Positions 8,502 to 17,153 of a stretch of DNA of 64,000 nt are shown here, piece after piece. The stretch spans positions 310,001 through 374,000 of the forward strand of contig JBCCPK010000002.1 of assembly GCA_039024915.1 (NCBI GenBank), written 5' to 3'. Origin of the DNA: Pseudomonadota bacterium (GTDB lineage Bacteria; Pseudomonadota; Alphaproteobacteria; Rhizobiales; MH13). The position numbers were made by a program, and so were the translations under genes. Positions within the stretch are counted from its first letter, which is position 1, and each line of letters starts with the position of its first letter. Below the pieces are notes generated by a model. That model searched no databases and was not told where the DNA came from. It saw only the letters and a program-made list of their open reading frames with translations.

Positions 8502-8914
8502 ATGTCAGCTCCCACCGCGTCGAGCGCGGCCCGAGCCACGTCTATATCTTGCTCACCTGACCCCGAACCAACTCCGATACCCCCAACCAATGTACCGCCA
8601 AACTTGATAGTCAAACCGCCTGGCAACCCGGTAACAGCTCCTTGGGTAGCAAGCCCAATCAGCGGGCGCACACTATCGGGAATCGTGTTGCTAGGCTCAC
8701 CAATTGAGGCAGCAGTCAGCGCCTTCGAAAGGGCACTCTTGCGACTGAGAAACTTCGCTCCCGTCATTCGCAACTCGGCAATCAACTCACCAGAGGCATC
8801 TACGATGACGATACACTGTGGTTGGCCGATCTCTTCGGCCCTAGCCGCAGCAGCTTGCAGCATTGCCAAAGCACCGGCATGGGTGAGGATACGGGTTTCT
8901 GCGACGTAGGCCAT
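8498..8914 (-). CDS. GlcG/HbpS family protein (DUF336)
   Basis: The 138-residue protein is a full-length member of the GlcG/HbpS family, seen in the central segment (IVIVDASGELIAELRMTGA) and the glycine-rich end (GGLTIKFGGTLVGGIGVGSGSGEQD). Members are small alpha/beta proteins, some haem-binding, often found beside glycolate, diol or sugar-acid oxidation genes. Their biochemical role is usually unproven. It is the first gene of a two-gene leftward unit with the HIBADH-type gene, 32 bases downstream of the third palindrome. Confidence 0.82.
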   Translation of the reverse strand: MAYVAETRILTHAGALAMLQAAAARAEEIGQPQCIVIVDASGELIAELRMTGAKFLSRKSALSKALTAASIGEPSNTIPDSVRPLIGLATQGAVTGLPGGLTIKFGGTLVGGIGVGSGSGEQDIDVARAALDAVGADI

Positions 8915-8945
8915 AGCGCTGTCCGGTTGGTTGTAAGAGCTAAAG

Positions 8946-8959
8946 TGTTATCGATAACT
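8946..8959. promoter_or_regulatory. Operator-like palindrome (core GTTATCGATAAC)
   Basis: The 12-bp core at 8947-8958 is identical to the cores at 4604-4615 and 5601-5612, though the outermost base pair differs here (T/T). It lies about 32 bases upstream of the GlcG-like start. This brings the GlcG/HIBADH pair into the same regulon. Confidence 0.72.
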
Positions 8960-9158
8960 CAAGTCCATTTCGAGCGGCTTGCATAGGTGCGCCACGATCA
9001 TTTTTTGATGTCTTGCGCCCAAGGTTTACGACCTAAGCACTCGTCGACGGAGCCGGAAGAAAATTGGCGATTGGGGCTGAGTGGGACAAAGATCCAGGTC
9101 ACGCGCGAAGGCTTGAGAAGCTTCGGGAAGATCTAGAATTGCTCAAGGTCTGATGCAG

Positions 9159-10055
9159 CTAGATTGAGCCACAGACGAAGTCGGGTACGATGCCGCTGCG
9201 TGCGATGAAGCCAGCACTATCAAGACCGGCAAACAGTCCGTGGTCGCGCACGAGTACGGTTCTGGCACCGGCCGCCTTCCCGCCCAAGATGTCGGTGTGC
9301 AGCGTGTCGCCAACCATTGCAATACGGTCGGGCTCTATCCCGTCCAGACGCGCCATGGCGTCCGTGAATGCGTCCGTGAAGGGTTTGCCAAAGAAAACGG
9401 TGTCGCAGCCAAGGACGTCAGCGACTTCGTGCGCGTACAGTCCGGGTTCCTTGCTCAGACCGTTTTCGCGCGGCGCCACTAAATCCGGGTTTCCAACAAT
9501 GAGCGGGCGGGTTTTCTGCTCGAGGGCCTTTTTCAACGCTTCCAGTTTCTCGCTGTTGAGAGAAGCACTCGAAAGGAACAGGAAGCCGTCCACCTCTTGT
9601 CCATGCCAATGCTCGATCCGGGCGTTGAAGTCCTGAAAGCGATCATCGGGGGCCGCAATCGCACCCCAGCGGCCGCCAGGCAAGATTGATTGAAGACGCC
9701 GGGCAGCAACGTCGCGGCTTGAGATGACCTCCTCCGGCTGAAAATCAAACCCTAGCCGGTGGTAGCGTTGCACCGCTGTCTCGAGCGTGTAACTCGCGGC
9801 ATTGGTGAGAACGATCAGTCTCTTACCTGACGCTTTGAGGGCAGAAAGACAGTCCACCGCGCCGTTAATTGCTGTCTCCCCGACATTCAGAACGCCGAAA
9901 CTATCGAGCAGGAAAGCATCGAAATGGTCGGCGATCTGCATAAGCCCGGAGCATTCCTGTGTCGCAGCCGGAAAAGCGGCCCTGGGAAGCCGATGTCGCA
10001 CCTGTTCGTAGCGGTCAAAGGCCGCTTCAGCCGAAAGCGTCTGGGTGTAGGCCAT
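9159..10055 (-). CDS. HAD-superfamily class IIA hydrolase (NagD-like phosphatase)
   Basis: The 298-residue protein carries HAD motif I as LLDSFGVL (nucleophile D51), motif II VLTNAAS, a motif III lysine in GKPFTDAF and motif IV MVGDTLHTD, with a class IIA cap between. The second Asp of the classical DxD is Phe here. A non-Asp residue at this position occurs in one HAD-IIA subfamily, so the enzyme may be active with altered chemistry. It is the last gene of the leftward operon that starts with the MalK-like ATPase, after a 124-base gap. It could dephosphorylate a pathway intermediate such as a glycerol- or polyol-phosphate. Confidence 0.82.
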   Translation of the reverse strand: MAYTQTLSAEAAFDRYEQVRHRLPRAAFPAATQECSGLMQIADHFDAFLLDSFGVLNVGETAINGAVDCLSALKASGKRLIVLTNAASYTLETAVQRYHRLGFDFQPEEVISSRDVAARRLQSILPGGRWGAIAAPDDRFQDFNARIEHWHGQEVDGFLFLSSASLNSEKLEALKKALEQKTRPLIVGNPDLVAPRENGLSKEPGLYAHEVADVLGCDTVFFGKPFTDAFTDAMARLDGIEPDRIAMVGDTLHTDILGGKAAGARTVLVRDHGLFAGLDSAGFIARSGIVPDFVCGSI

Positions 10056-10179
10056 CAGATATGACGATACCGTTCCGTATTACCCGGTGAAAACGGCAGC
10101 TTCCCGTTTAGGATCTCGTCCCCGCCGCACTCCACACCACCTGACGCGGTCCCCATGAATGTGTATACGCCAAAGACTC

Positions 10180-10932
10180 TCATACGCTTGAATAGCCCCC
10201 TTCAATCATCATCAGAGCACCATTGACGAGGTCAGACGCGGGTGAAGCGAGGTAAAGTGCCATGTCAGCGATCTCGACGGGTTCGCCAAACCGCCCGAGC
10301 GGCGTTGCCGCAATCATGGGCCCTGATTTCTCCGGCGGGCTCCAAACCTGTTTGCCCATCTCGGTCATCACGACCGTCGGGCAGATTGCGTTGACCTGAA
10401 TATTGTACGGCGCCAATTCCGTCATGAGCGACTTCGTCAGCGCATTCAGCCCGCCTTTTGAGGAAGCATAAGCCGCGTGATCGGCGAGGGCGATGACCCC
10501 GGTCTGGGACGAGATATTGATGATCTTGCCGGCTTTCCTGGCGATCATCCCAGGCGCAAGACCTTGGGCAAGCAGAAAGGGCGCACGGAGATTGACCGCC
10601 ATGGTACGGTCCCAGTCTTCAACTGAAAGCTCCATCGCATCTCCGATAAGAGCAACACCAGCAGAGTTCACCAGAATGTTGATGGTTGGATAAATGGCCA
10701 AGGCATCTTCAACCAACGTGCGGCAACCCCCCACCGTCGATATGTCGGCGACGACTGTATCACAGCCAGTCGTCTGCCGAAGATGAGACAACCGTTCGGC
10801 TGACTGACCGGTTGCAATAACGCGCGCGCCCGCTTCGGCAAAGACGGCTGCGATCTCGGCTCCGATCCCTGACGAGGCGCCGGTAACAAGCGCTGTCTTT
10901 CCGCTGATGGAGAACCGATCCTCCCACCCCAC
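10180..10932 (-). CDS. Short-chain dehydrogenase/reductase
   Basis: The start is the GTG at 10932, with GGAG seven bases upstream and the stop of the SIS gene just before it. The longer open frame runs back through the SIS gene and is not coding. The product is a 250-residue classical SDR: TGASSGIG at 17-24, S142, Y155 and K159 as catalytic residues, and a C-terminal IEGGYSSV. It probably oxidises or reduces a polyol or ketose in the pathway encoded by this operon. The exact substrate cannot be read. Confidence 0.87.
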   Translation of the reverse strand: MGWEDRFSISGKTALVTGASSGIGAEIAAVFAEAGARVIATGQSAERLSHLRQTTGCDTVVADISTVGGCRTLVEDALAIYPTINILVNSAGVALIGDAMELSVEDWDRTMAVNLRAPFLLAQGLAPGMIARKAGKIINISSQTGVIALADHAAYASSKGGLNALTKSLMTELAPYNIQVNAICPTVVMTEMGKQVWSPPEKSGPMIAATPLGRFGEPVEIADMALYLASPASDLVNGALMMIEGGYSSV

Positions 10933-10936
10933 GGTG

Positions 10937-11494
10937 TTACTCCAGGTTTGTATGGTTGGCGCGCATGCTATCCGGTGAGACGCCCAGATGATCACGCAAG
11001 TGAAGCACCACCAGCTCGAAAAAGACAAACTGGGTCGCTTCGAAAAGGGAACCCATAGGAAGGATGGAACTGGGCGCACCCTGATCCTTGGCCATGGTCT
11101 GTGCCGGTAGATGGATCAAGTGGTCTGCGCTTTGTGGTGCGGCTCCATCGGGCTCTGCAGTCACGCACATCGTCGCCGCGCCCGCGTTTTTGGCCACCGA
11201 TAACAGGCCCGATACGGTCGCGAAATCGCCGGGCCCCGCGCTCACGATGAGCAGGTCGCCAGCGCCGAGCGGCGGCGTTGTCATGTCTCCGACCACATGG
11301 GCGTCCAGCCCGAGATGGAAAAGCCGCATGGCGAGAGACTTCATCATCAGCCCCTCCCGACCAACACCGTACAGTGCAATCCGCCGGGCTGTCGCGATGG
11401 GCTGGGCCATGGCGTGTAATTGACTTGGCAGTGCAGCGTTCAGCACCTCACTAATCTCTGAAAGGGCGCGCTGCGCGGTTTGCGGTCCAATCAT
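10937..11494 (-). CDS. SIS-domain sugar isomerase, 6-phospho-3-hexuloisomerase-like
   Basis: The protein has 185 residues, the length of single-SIS-domain PHI/HxlB proteins. It has the phosphosugar-binding core [21 protein letters not shown] (residues 38-58) and the serine-rich [14 protein letters not shown] near 81-94. PHI enzymes interconvert 3-hexulose and fructose 6-phosphates. Here, beside an FGGY kinase and a phosphopolyol dehydrogenase-like enzyme, it could isomerise a related ketose phosphate. Its ATG lies inside the last codons of the preceding dehydrogenase gene (overlap 11491-11494). Confidence 0.82.
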   Translation of the reverse strand: MIGPQTAQRALSEISEVLNAALPSQLHAMAQPIATARRIALYGVGREGLMMKSLAMRLFHLGLDAHVVGDMTTPPLGAGDLLIVSAGPGDFATVSGLLSVAKNAGAATMCVTAEPDGAAPQSADHLIHLPAQTMAKDQGAPSSILPMGSLFEATQFVFFELVVLHLRDHLGVSPDSMRANHTNLE

Positions 11495-12864
11495 TCCGCT
11501 GCCTGCTGTGCGCCATAGGCCAGCTTGGGCAGAACCTGCGTAAGCGCTGGTTCGGTCAAGCCAACGTCATGGAGAAAATCAAATATGGTGTAGCGCCGAC
11601 GAATGAAACTTGCGGCGCGAAGCGTGCGCATCAGATGATCGCTATCCACGCCAATTTGGGCCGCGGAAACCGGCGCGCCGGCCCGGCTGAGCATCGCCGA
11701 CATCTCGTCTGCGCGCAGCAAATGATCGCGCAGATGCTGGCGCAGTGCAGGCCAATGGCTCTTGATCGTATTGAGCCGATATTCGTGTTCCTGTGGAGTG
11801 GGGTGCTTGGCCGCCACTTCTTCCTGCGCCTTCTGCGCGATGTGGGCGTCCGGGATATTATGCGCGACAGCGGTCTGCTTGTCGGCGAGAGTGGGCGCAA
11901 CCGCGAGGACGCTCGCGGTATCCAGAGTACTCAGATCCTGTTCGATCAGCCAATCGAACAGAGCGAGCACGGCAATGCAGCCCACCGACACCGCAGCCCC
12001 ATGGCTTACCTTCCGGCCCGCATGTTTGTGACCTTCCATTTCCCACAGATGCGCAATCTGGTGGTCGGCACCCGATGCTGGCCGAGAGGAGCCATGGAAC
12101 TCCATTGCAAACCCAACCGCGGTCAGGCCAACAAACAGCCGCGCAACGCTATCAGGGTCTCCTGTCGCAATACCCTCGGGGTTGGACAGCCAGAAGCGCA
12201 AATTGTCCTGAACGAGGGGCCATGCACTGTCATCGATGCCTTCAACGCCGAGCGCATCGGCCAGCATCCAATCACCCCCGGCCGGCATCTTCCCCGCGAG
12301 GTCCCCATAACCCCAGCCATTCATTTCAGCGGGTGCGGCGGCAATCACATCGAGATCGGCGACCATCGCGACAGGGGCACGGGTTGGAATCGTCACCTTA
12401 AACCCATCTCGGGCAAGCGGTGCCCCGGCGCTGGTGTAACCGTCCATTGAGGCGGCGGTCGCAACGGTTACATAAGACCGGCCCGTTTCCTTGGCGGCCC
12501 ATTTCACGAGGTCATTGATCACGCCGGAACCGACGGACACAGGGAACAGCTGTGGGTCTGCGGCCAATGCTGCGCGGAACGGTTCGGCCTCTTCAACTGC
12601 CGCTACGGGCAACGGATCGCAGGGCAGAACAATCGTCTCGACGGTAAAACCAGATGCTTGAAGGCTGTCGATCACGCCAGAACCCGCGGCGTCAAAGCCT
12701 TCTTCGTCCGCCATGACCAGGACGCGTGATGTTTCGGCAAACCGCTTTACGACGCGGCCAACTTCACCAAGGACACCTTTGCCTATCCGAACGTCTTTGG
12801 TCACGGTTGACCGTGCCACCGCGGGCGCAATCAGTGTGTCCAATTGAGAAGACCAGCTTGTCAC
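11491..12864 (-). CDS. sn-glycerol-1-phosphate dehydrogenase family protein (iron-containing alcohol dehydrogenase superfamily)
   Basis: The 457-residue protein fits the AraM/EgsA-type branch. Residues about 110-150 hold the NAD-contacting [13 protein letters not shown] and [17 protein letters not shown], followed by the metal-binding region with [15 protein letters not shown] and paired histidines ([28 protein letters not shown]). AraM reduces dihydroxyacetone phosphate to glycerol-1-phosphate. Bacterial homologues in catabolic operons often act on other phosphopolyols. Here the operon context (kinase, SIS, SDR, HAD) suggests a phosphorylated sugar alcohol. It overlaps the SIS gene by 4 bases and lies 16 bases after the ABC ATPase gene. 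Confidence 0.85.
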   Translation of the reverse strand: MTSWSSQLDTLIAPAVARSTVTKDVRIGKGVLGEVGRVVKRFAETSRVLVMADEEGFDAAGSGVIDSLQASGFTVETIVLPCDPLPVAAVEEAEPFRAALAADPQLFPVSVGSGVINDLVKWAAKETGRSYVTVATAASMDGYTSAGAPLARDGFKVTIPTRAPVAMVADLDVIAAAPAEMNGWGYGDLAGKMPAGGDWMLADALGVEGIDDSAWPLVQDNLRFWLSNPEGIATGDPDSVARLFVGLTAVGFAMEFHGSSRPASGADHQIAHLWEMEGHKHAGRKVSHGAAVSVGCIAVLALFDWLIEQDLSTLDTASVLAVAPTLADKQTAVAHNIPDAHIAQKAQEEVAAKHPTPQEHEYRLNTIKSHWPALRQHLRDHLLRADEMSAMLSRAGAPVSAAQIGVDSDHLMRTLRAASFIRRRYTIFDFLHDVGLTEPALTQVLPKLAYGAQQAAE

Positions 12865-12880
12865 GGCAACTGAATCCCCC

Positions 12881-13888
12881 TCATAGAGCCTGACCGTCCG
12901 CTGCGAAGCGGTGGAGGCGCTCGGCTGGGAAGGCGAGTTGCACGGTCTCGCCTGGATTGACGGTATCTTCGCCGTCCGTCTTGATTACGATCTGGTCGCC
13001 ATCATCGGCGCGTGCATAAAGGTAGCTTTCGCCGCCAAGCTGTTCCTTGACTTGAACCGTGACGGGTAGTCCGGCGTCTGCCAGCCGCACATGCTCGGGG
13101 CGAATTCCAATCCGCGCGGCCCCGGCTGAGCCGACGGTTTCTCCCAACTTGCTCTCAGCGGCTAGAATGTTCATGGCCGGGGAGCCTATAAAGCCAGCGA
13201 CGAATTCGCTTGCGGGCTTGTTGTACAAATCCAGCGGTGGCCCAACCTGCTCGACGTTGCCGCCATTGAGCACGACAATCTGGTCTGCCATTGTCATGGC
13301 CTCGACCTGATCGTGGGTCACATAAATCATGGTCGCGCCAAGTTCGGTGTGCAACGATTCCAATTCGATGCGCATCTGGACCCGCAGCTTGGCGTCGAGG
13401 TTGGAAAGCGGCTCGTCGAACAGGAACACCTTTGGATGTTTGACGATTGACCTGCCGATCGCCACGCGCTGGCGCTGCCCGCCCGAAAGCTGACCGGGCT
13501 TTCGATCCAGCAGCTCCGATAGTTGAAGAATTCGTGCGGCCTCGTTGACCCGCTTCTCTCGCTCCTGAGGCGGGATCCCATTTACCTTCATCCCGAACTC
13601 GATATTCGCGCGCACCGTCATGTGCGGGTAAAGCGCGTAGGACTGAAAGACCATGGAAAGGTCTCGGTCAGCGGGTTCAAGATCGGTCACATCCCGTCCG
13701 TCGATCTCAATCCGGCCCGCATCGACGCCCTCAAGGCCCGCAATACAGCGCAGCAATGTCGATTTTCCGCAGCCCGACGGCCCAACGAAAACGACAAAAT
13801 TGCCGTCCCTGATGTCGAGGGTAACGCCAGATAACGCCTTCAGAGAACCGTAAAATTTGTCGATCCCTTCGAGATGAACTGTCGCCAC
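12881..13888 (-). CDS. MalK/UgpC-type ABC transporter ATP-binding protein
   Basis: The 335-residue ATPase has Walker A GPSGCGKST at 36-44, Q-loop FQSYALYP, signature LSGGQRQ, Walker B FLFDEP and the H-loop THDQ. A C-terminal TOBE-like regulatory domain starts near residue 240 (IGIRPEHVRL). It should energise the binding protein and two permeases encoded by the divergent operon at 14.0-17.1 kb. The importer is therefore split across both sides of one promoter region, with the ATPase leading the catabolic operon. Confidence 0.92.
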   Translation of the reverse strand: MATVHLEGIDKFYGSLKALSGVTLDIRDGNFVVFVGPSGCGKSTLLRCIAGLEGVDAGRIEIDGRDVTDLEPADRDLSMVFQSYALYPHMTVRANIEFGMKVNGIPPQEREKRVNEAARILQLSELLDRKPGQLSGGQRQRVAIGRSIVKHPKVFLFDEPLSNLDAKLRVQMRIELESLHTELGATMIYVTHDQVEAMTMADQIVVLNGGNVEQVGPPLDLYNKPASEFVAGFIGSPAMNILAAESKLGETVGSAGAARIGIRPEHVRLADAGLPVTVQVKEQLGGESYLYARADDGDQIVIKTDGEDTVNPGETVQLAFPAERLHRFAADGQAL

Positions 13889-13947
13889 GAACCCCTAACT
13901 CCCTCGCTTCTCCGGCCAGGCCAATATCCAGCGTGATACATTTTTAT

Positions 13948-13979
13948 GTTGACACATACAACTGTTTTTACATTTGTAT
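13948..13979. promoter_or_regulatory. Divergent promoter/operator region with nested inverted repeats (putative SorC-family site)
   Basis: In the AT-rich 144-base gap between the divergent operons, ATACAA at 13956-13961 mirrors TTGTAT at 13974-13979, and GTTG at 13948-13951 mirrors CAAC at 13959-13962. A TTGACA at 13949-13954 is a good -35 for the rightward operon, though no perfect -10 follows at ideal spacing. The location between the two operons and the SorC gene in one of them make this the likely operator. The pairing with SorC is inference. Confidence 0.45.
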
Positions 13980-14032
13980 AAAGCGAGCGACACAAGATCG
14001 CCAATACGTTTCACCATGGGAGGAAACATCAG

Positions 14033-15370
14033 ATGAAGTTACACCATATGCTCGCCACCACCGCGCTGTGCGCGACCCTTGCGAGCCCCGCCGTCGCCCA
14101 GGCCTGGAGCCTGGAAGAGGCAGCCGCGCCATACGCCGGCACCACGGTTGACGTCGTGTTCTTACTGCGTCCTGGCTACGATGCTATCGAGGCTATGCTG
14201 CCTGCGTTCGAAGATGCGACGGGTATCGACATCAACATCATTCGCCATCCTTATGAGAATGCCCTTGGTGAGCAGGTTCGTGATTTCGTCGCCGGCGGCG
14301 ATCTCGACATCGCGCTCATCGACTTGGTCTGGATCGGTAATTTCGCGGAGAATGAATGGATCGTGCCGGTCGACCAGATTATGGCGGACTACCCGGACAT
14401 CATCGACCCTGAACTGAACATCGACGACTTTTTCCCGCTTGTGCTCAACGCCTTTGGCGGTTGGAATGACACGATTTATGGTCTGCCGTTCGATAACTAT
14501 TCCGGCCTGATGTTTTATAACCGCTGCATGCTAGAAGAGGCCGGTTTCGACGGCCCTCCGGAAACATGGCAGCAGTTGATGGACGAGTACGGTCCGGCTC
14601 TTACAACCGGTGACCAGTACGCATACGCGCTCCAGTCCAAGCGCAACGAAACGCAGTCTGCTGACAGCTTCGCGCGGATGCTGTGGCCGTTCGGCGGTTC
14701 CTTCCTTGACGCAGACTTCCGCTCCAACCTTCTGAGCGAGGAAAGCCAGGCAGGGCTGAACTTCCGGCAGGAGCTGATGCAATATATGCCCGATGGCATC
14801 GTCGCCTTCGACCACGCTGAAACCGTCAACGCGTTTGCGCAAGGCGAAGTGGCCATGATCACGGAATGGTCCGCGTTCTACTCGACCGTGGTCGATCCGG
14901 ACACGTCGCGGGTTGCCGATTGCGTAGAGATCGCGCCCGAGCCGACGGGGCCGGCGGGCCGTAAGCCGGCGCTTGGCGGATTTTCATTGGCTGTTGCGTC
15001 GCAAGCTGATGACGATGAAAAGGCGGCCGCTTGGCTCTTCATCCAGTGGGCAACGTCGGCCGCTAACGCTGTTGAGTATCTGGAGCGTGGTGGCGTCCCC
15101 GCGCGCCAATCAGCCTACGCTGATCCGGCGTTGGCGGAAACCTACACCTTTATCCCGGCACTTGTTGAAAGTTGGCAGGAAGGCGTTCCCGAGTTCCGTC
15201 CGCGGTTCGCTGAGTGGCCAGAAATCTCCGAAGTGGTCCAGGAATGGGGCACACGCATGATGCTTGGTGAGGTCACCGTCGAAGAAGGTGCTGCCGAGAT
15301 CGGGACCCGGATGGAAGACATCCTCGAATCGGCTGGGTACTACAGCGGCGACAAACCGCTCGCCCAGTAG
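14033..15370 (+). CDS. Extracellular solute-binding protein (family 1) of a sugar/polyol ABC importer
   Basis: The 445-residue protein begins with a signal peptide (MKLHHMLATTALCATLASPAVAQ, cleavage near AQA-W), preceded by GGGAGGAAAC. The mature part has family 1 binding-protein features: an N-terminal lobe (TTVDVVFLLRPGYDAIEAML), the GLPFDNYSGLMFYNRCML segment near residue 155, and a conserved GGFSLAVAS loop. Such proteins bind sugars or polyols such as sorbitol, mannitol or glycerol 3-phosphate in the periplasm. It leads the rightward operon with two permeases, a SorC regulator and an FGGY kinase. Confidence 0.9.
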   Translation: MKLHHMLATTALCATLASPAVAQAWSLEEAAAPYAGTTVDVVFLLRPGYDAIEAMLPAFEDATGIDINIIRHPYENALGEQVRDFVAGGDLDIALIDLVWIGNFAENEWIVPVDQIMADYPDIIDPELNIDDFFPLVLNAFGGWNDTIYGLPFDNYSGLMFYNRCMLEEAGFDGPPETWQQLMDEYGPALTTGDQYAYALQSKRNETQSADSFARMLWPFGGSFLDADFRSNLLSEESQAGLNFRQELMQYMPDGIVAFDHAETVNAFAQGEVAMITEWSAFYSTVVDPDTSRVADCVEIAPEPTGPAGRKPALGGFSLAVASQADDDEKAAAWLFIQWATSAANAVEYLERGGVPARQSAYADPALAETYTFIPALVESWQEGVPEFRPRFAEWPEISEVVQEWGTRMMLGEVTVEEGAAEIGTRMEDILESAGYYSGDKPLAQ

Positions 15371-15388
15371 GTTTGCCTTTCGCTTGAA

Positions 15389-15415
15389 GTCAGGGCGGCT
15401 TGCTGCTGCCCTGAC
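15389..15415 (+). terminator. Intercistronic hairpin after the binding-protein gene
   Basis: GTCAGGGC at 15389-15396 pairs perfectly with GCCCTGAC at 15408-15415. It sits between the binding-protein stop (15370) and the first permease (15452), with no T tract. Stems at this position commonly stabilise the upstream message so that binding protein exceeds permease. That role is inferred. Confidence 0.5.
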
Positions 15416-15451
15416 GCTTATTTGCCTGGCCCATCCAAGGAAACAGCACGC

Positions 15452-16318
15452 ATGCGTGGCAAGGCTTCTCGCAGGACGATCTTTGGCTTCGTCGGCCCAG
15501 CGGTCATTGCGTTGGCTGTTATTGGTATCGGCCCCCTGCTTTATGCGGCATGGACGTCGCTCCACTTCTTCAACCTGACGCGCCTGCGGCAACTACGTTT
15601 CATCGGTCTCGAAAACTACGGAACGGTTCTGACCGACCCTGTTTTCTGGCAGTCGATGGGCCGTACCTTCTTTCTTCTGATCACCTCGCTTCCCCTCCAG
15701 ATTGCCTTAGGTCTCGGTATCGCACTGGTGCTTCACCAGCCGGGCCTTAGCCTCGTTAAAACGTTGTGTCGCCTGAGCCTCGTGCTACCCATGGCCACAA
15801 CATACGCTGTCGTGGGACTTCTCGGTCAGGTTATGTTCAATCAGCGCTTCGGCGTTGTGAACCAGCTCATGGGCGGCGCCGACGTTAACTGGATTGGTGA
15901 CCCGACAAACGCCTTCATCATGATCGTCTTTTGGGATGTCTGGCAGTGGACACCTTTCGTTGCGCTGGTCTTGCTCGCCGGCCTGGCGATGGTGCCCGGT
16001 GAGATCGAGGAAGCGGCGAAACTCGAGACGAAGAAGTGGCACATCGTCTTACGCTATGTGCAGCTCCCCTTTCTGATACCTGGACTGGTAGCGGTGTTGA
16101 TCCTGCGCACCGCCGACACGCTGAAGTTGTTCGATATGGTCTTCACGTTGACGCGCGGCGGCCCGGGAGCATCAACCGAATTCATATCGCTGATGATCCA
16201 GAGGGTCGGGTTCCGCGCCTTCGATCAAGGCCTGGCGTCCGCACAAGCGATAATCCTGCTGATCATCACGATCATTCTCGCGCAGATCTACATCCGCGTG
16301 TTCTACAAGGAGGTCTGA
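15452..16318 (+). CDS. ABC transporter permease (MalF/UgpA type)
   Basis: The start is the ATG at 15452, with AAGGAA about eight bases upstream. A TTG ten codons earlier is in frame but lacks a ribosome site. The 288-residue protein has six predicted membrane segments and the inner-membrane permease EAA loop (EIEEAAKLETKKWHIVLRY near residues 190-208) that contacts the ATPase. It pairs with the second permease, which begins four bases after this gene ends. Confidence 0.9.
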   Translation: MRGKASRRTIFGFVGPAVIALAVIGIGPLLYAAWTSLHFFNLTRLRQLRFIGLENYGTVLTDPVFWQSMGRTFFLLITSLPLQIALGLGIALVLHQPGLSLVKTLCRLSLVLPMATTYAVVGLLGQVMFNQRFGVVNQLMGGADVNWIGDPTNAFIMIVFWDVWQWTPFVALVLLAGLAMVPGEIEEAAKLETKKWHIVLRYVQLPFLIPGLVAVLILRTADTLKLFDMVFTLTRGGPGASTEFISLMIQRVGFRAFDQGLASAQAIILLIITIILAQIYIRVFYKEV

Positions 16319-16322
16319 GATC

Positions 16323-17144
16323 GTGACGTCCTCTCAGCGCTCTGTTCTCATCCAGCTTGTCTTGCTGTTTGCCATCATCCTTGTGTGCGTGTTTCCATTC
16401 TATTGGATGGTGACGACCTCGCTGAAAACGCAAGTCGTTGCCCTCGAAGCGCCCCCGGTTTGGCTCTTCGAGCCAACACTGAGCAACTACCGCGAGGCCT
16501 TGTTCGAAGACGGTGTCTTACAGACACTGATCAACTCGCTGATCATTGCGATCTGTACGACAGCGTTGGCCCTTGTTTTGGGCATCCCGGCAGCCTTTGC
16601 GCTCGCGCGGTTCGAGTTTCGCGGCAAGAAGGACCTGTGGTTCTGGTTCATCACCAATCGGATGATTTCGCCGATTGTTCTGGCGCTGCCCTTTTTCCTT
16701 ATCGCGCGGAGCCTAAACCTGCTCGATCAGCACATCACGCTGATCCTTATTTATCTCACCTTCAACCTGCCGATCGTCATCTGGATCGTGACCGACCAGT
16801 TTAGGGGTATCCCGGTTGAACTGGACGAAGCGGCCCGAATGGAAGGGGCGTCGCAGTTCACGATCATGAGAAAGATCTGTTTGCCGCTCGCCATGCCCGG
16901 CGTTGCGGTATCGGCGATCTTCTCATTTATCTTCTCTTGGAACGAGTTGATGTTTGGTCTCGTGCTGACGCGGACCAACGCCAAGACGGCGCCAGCAATG
17001 GCAGTTTCGTTCATGGAGGGCTACAACCTGCCCTACGGCAAGATCATGGCGACATCCACGCTCATTGTGATCCCGGTTTTGATCTTCGCCCTTATCGCTT
17101 CAAAACAGCTTGTTCGCGGGCTGACTATGGGCGCAGTCAAATAG
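16323..17144 (+). CDS. ABC transporter permease (MalG/UgpE type)
   Basis: The gene uses a GTG start at 16323. The ribosome site AAGGAGG lies inside the end of the preceding permease gene, so the two are translationally coupled. The 273-residue product has six membrane segments and the EAA loop ELDEAARMEGASQFTIMRKI near residue 165. It is the second half of the permease heterodimer. Confidence 0.91.
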   Translation: MTSSQRSVLIQLVLLFAIILVCVFPFYWMVTTSLKTQVVALEAPPVWLFEPTLSNYREALFEDGVLQTLINSLIIAICTTALALVLGIPAAFALARFEFRGKKDLWFWFITNRMISPIVLALPFFLIARSLNLLDQHITLILIYLTFNLPIVIWIVTDQFRGIPVELDEAARMEGASQFTIMRKICLPLAMPGVAVSAIFSFIFSWNELMFGLVLTRTNAKTAPAMAVSFMEGYNLPYGKIMATSTLIVIPVLIFALIASKQLVRGLTMGAVK

Positions 17145-17153
17145 GGCCCTGGC

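Noticed and set aside
10933-11079. N-terminal extension of the SDR gene through the SIS gene
   Set aside because: It would overlap the SIS gene completely at that end. The GTG at 10932 has a proper ribosome site and gives a standard SDR N-terminus.
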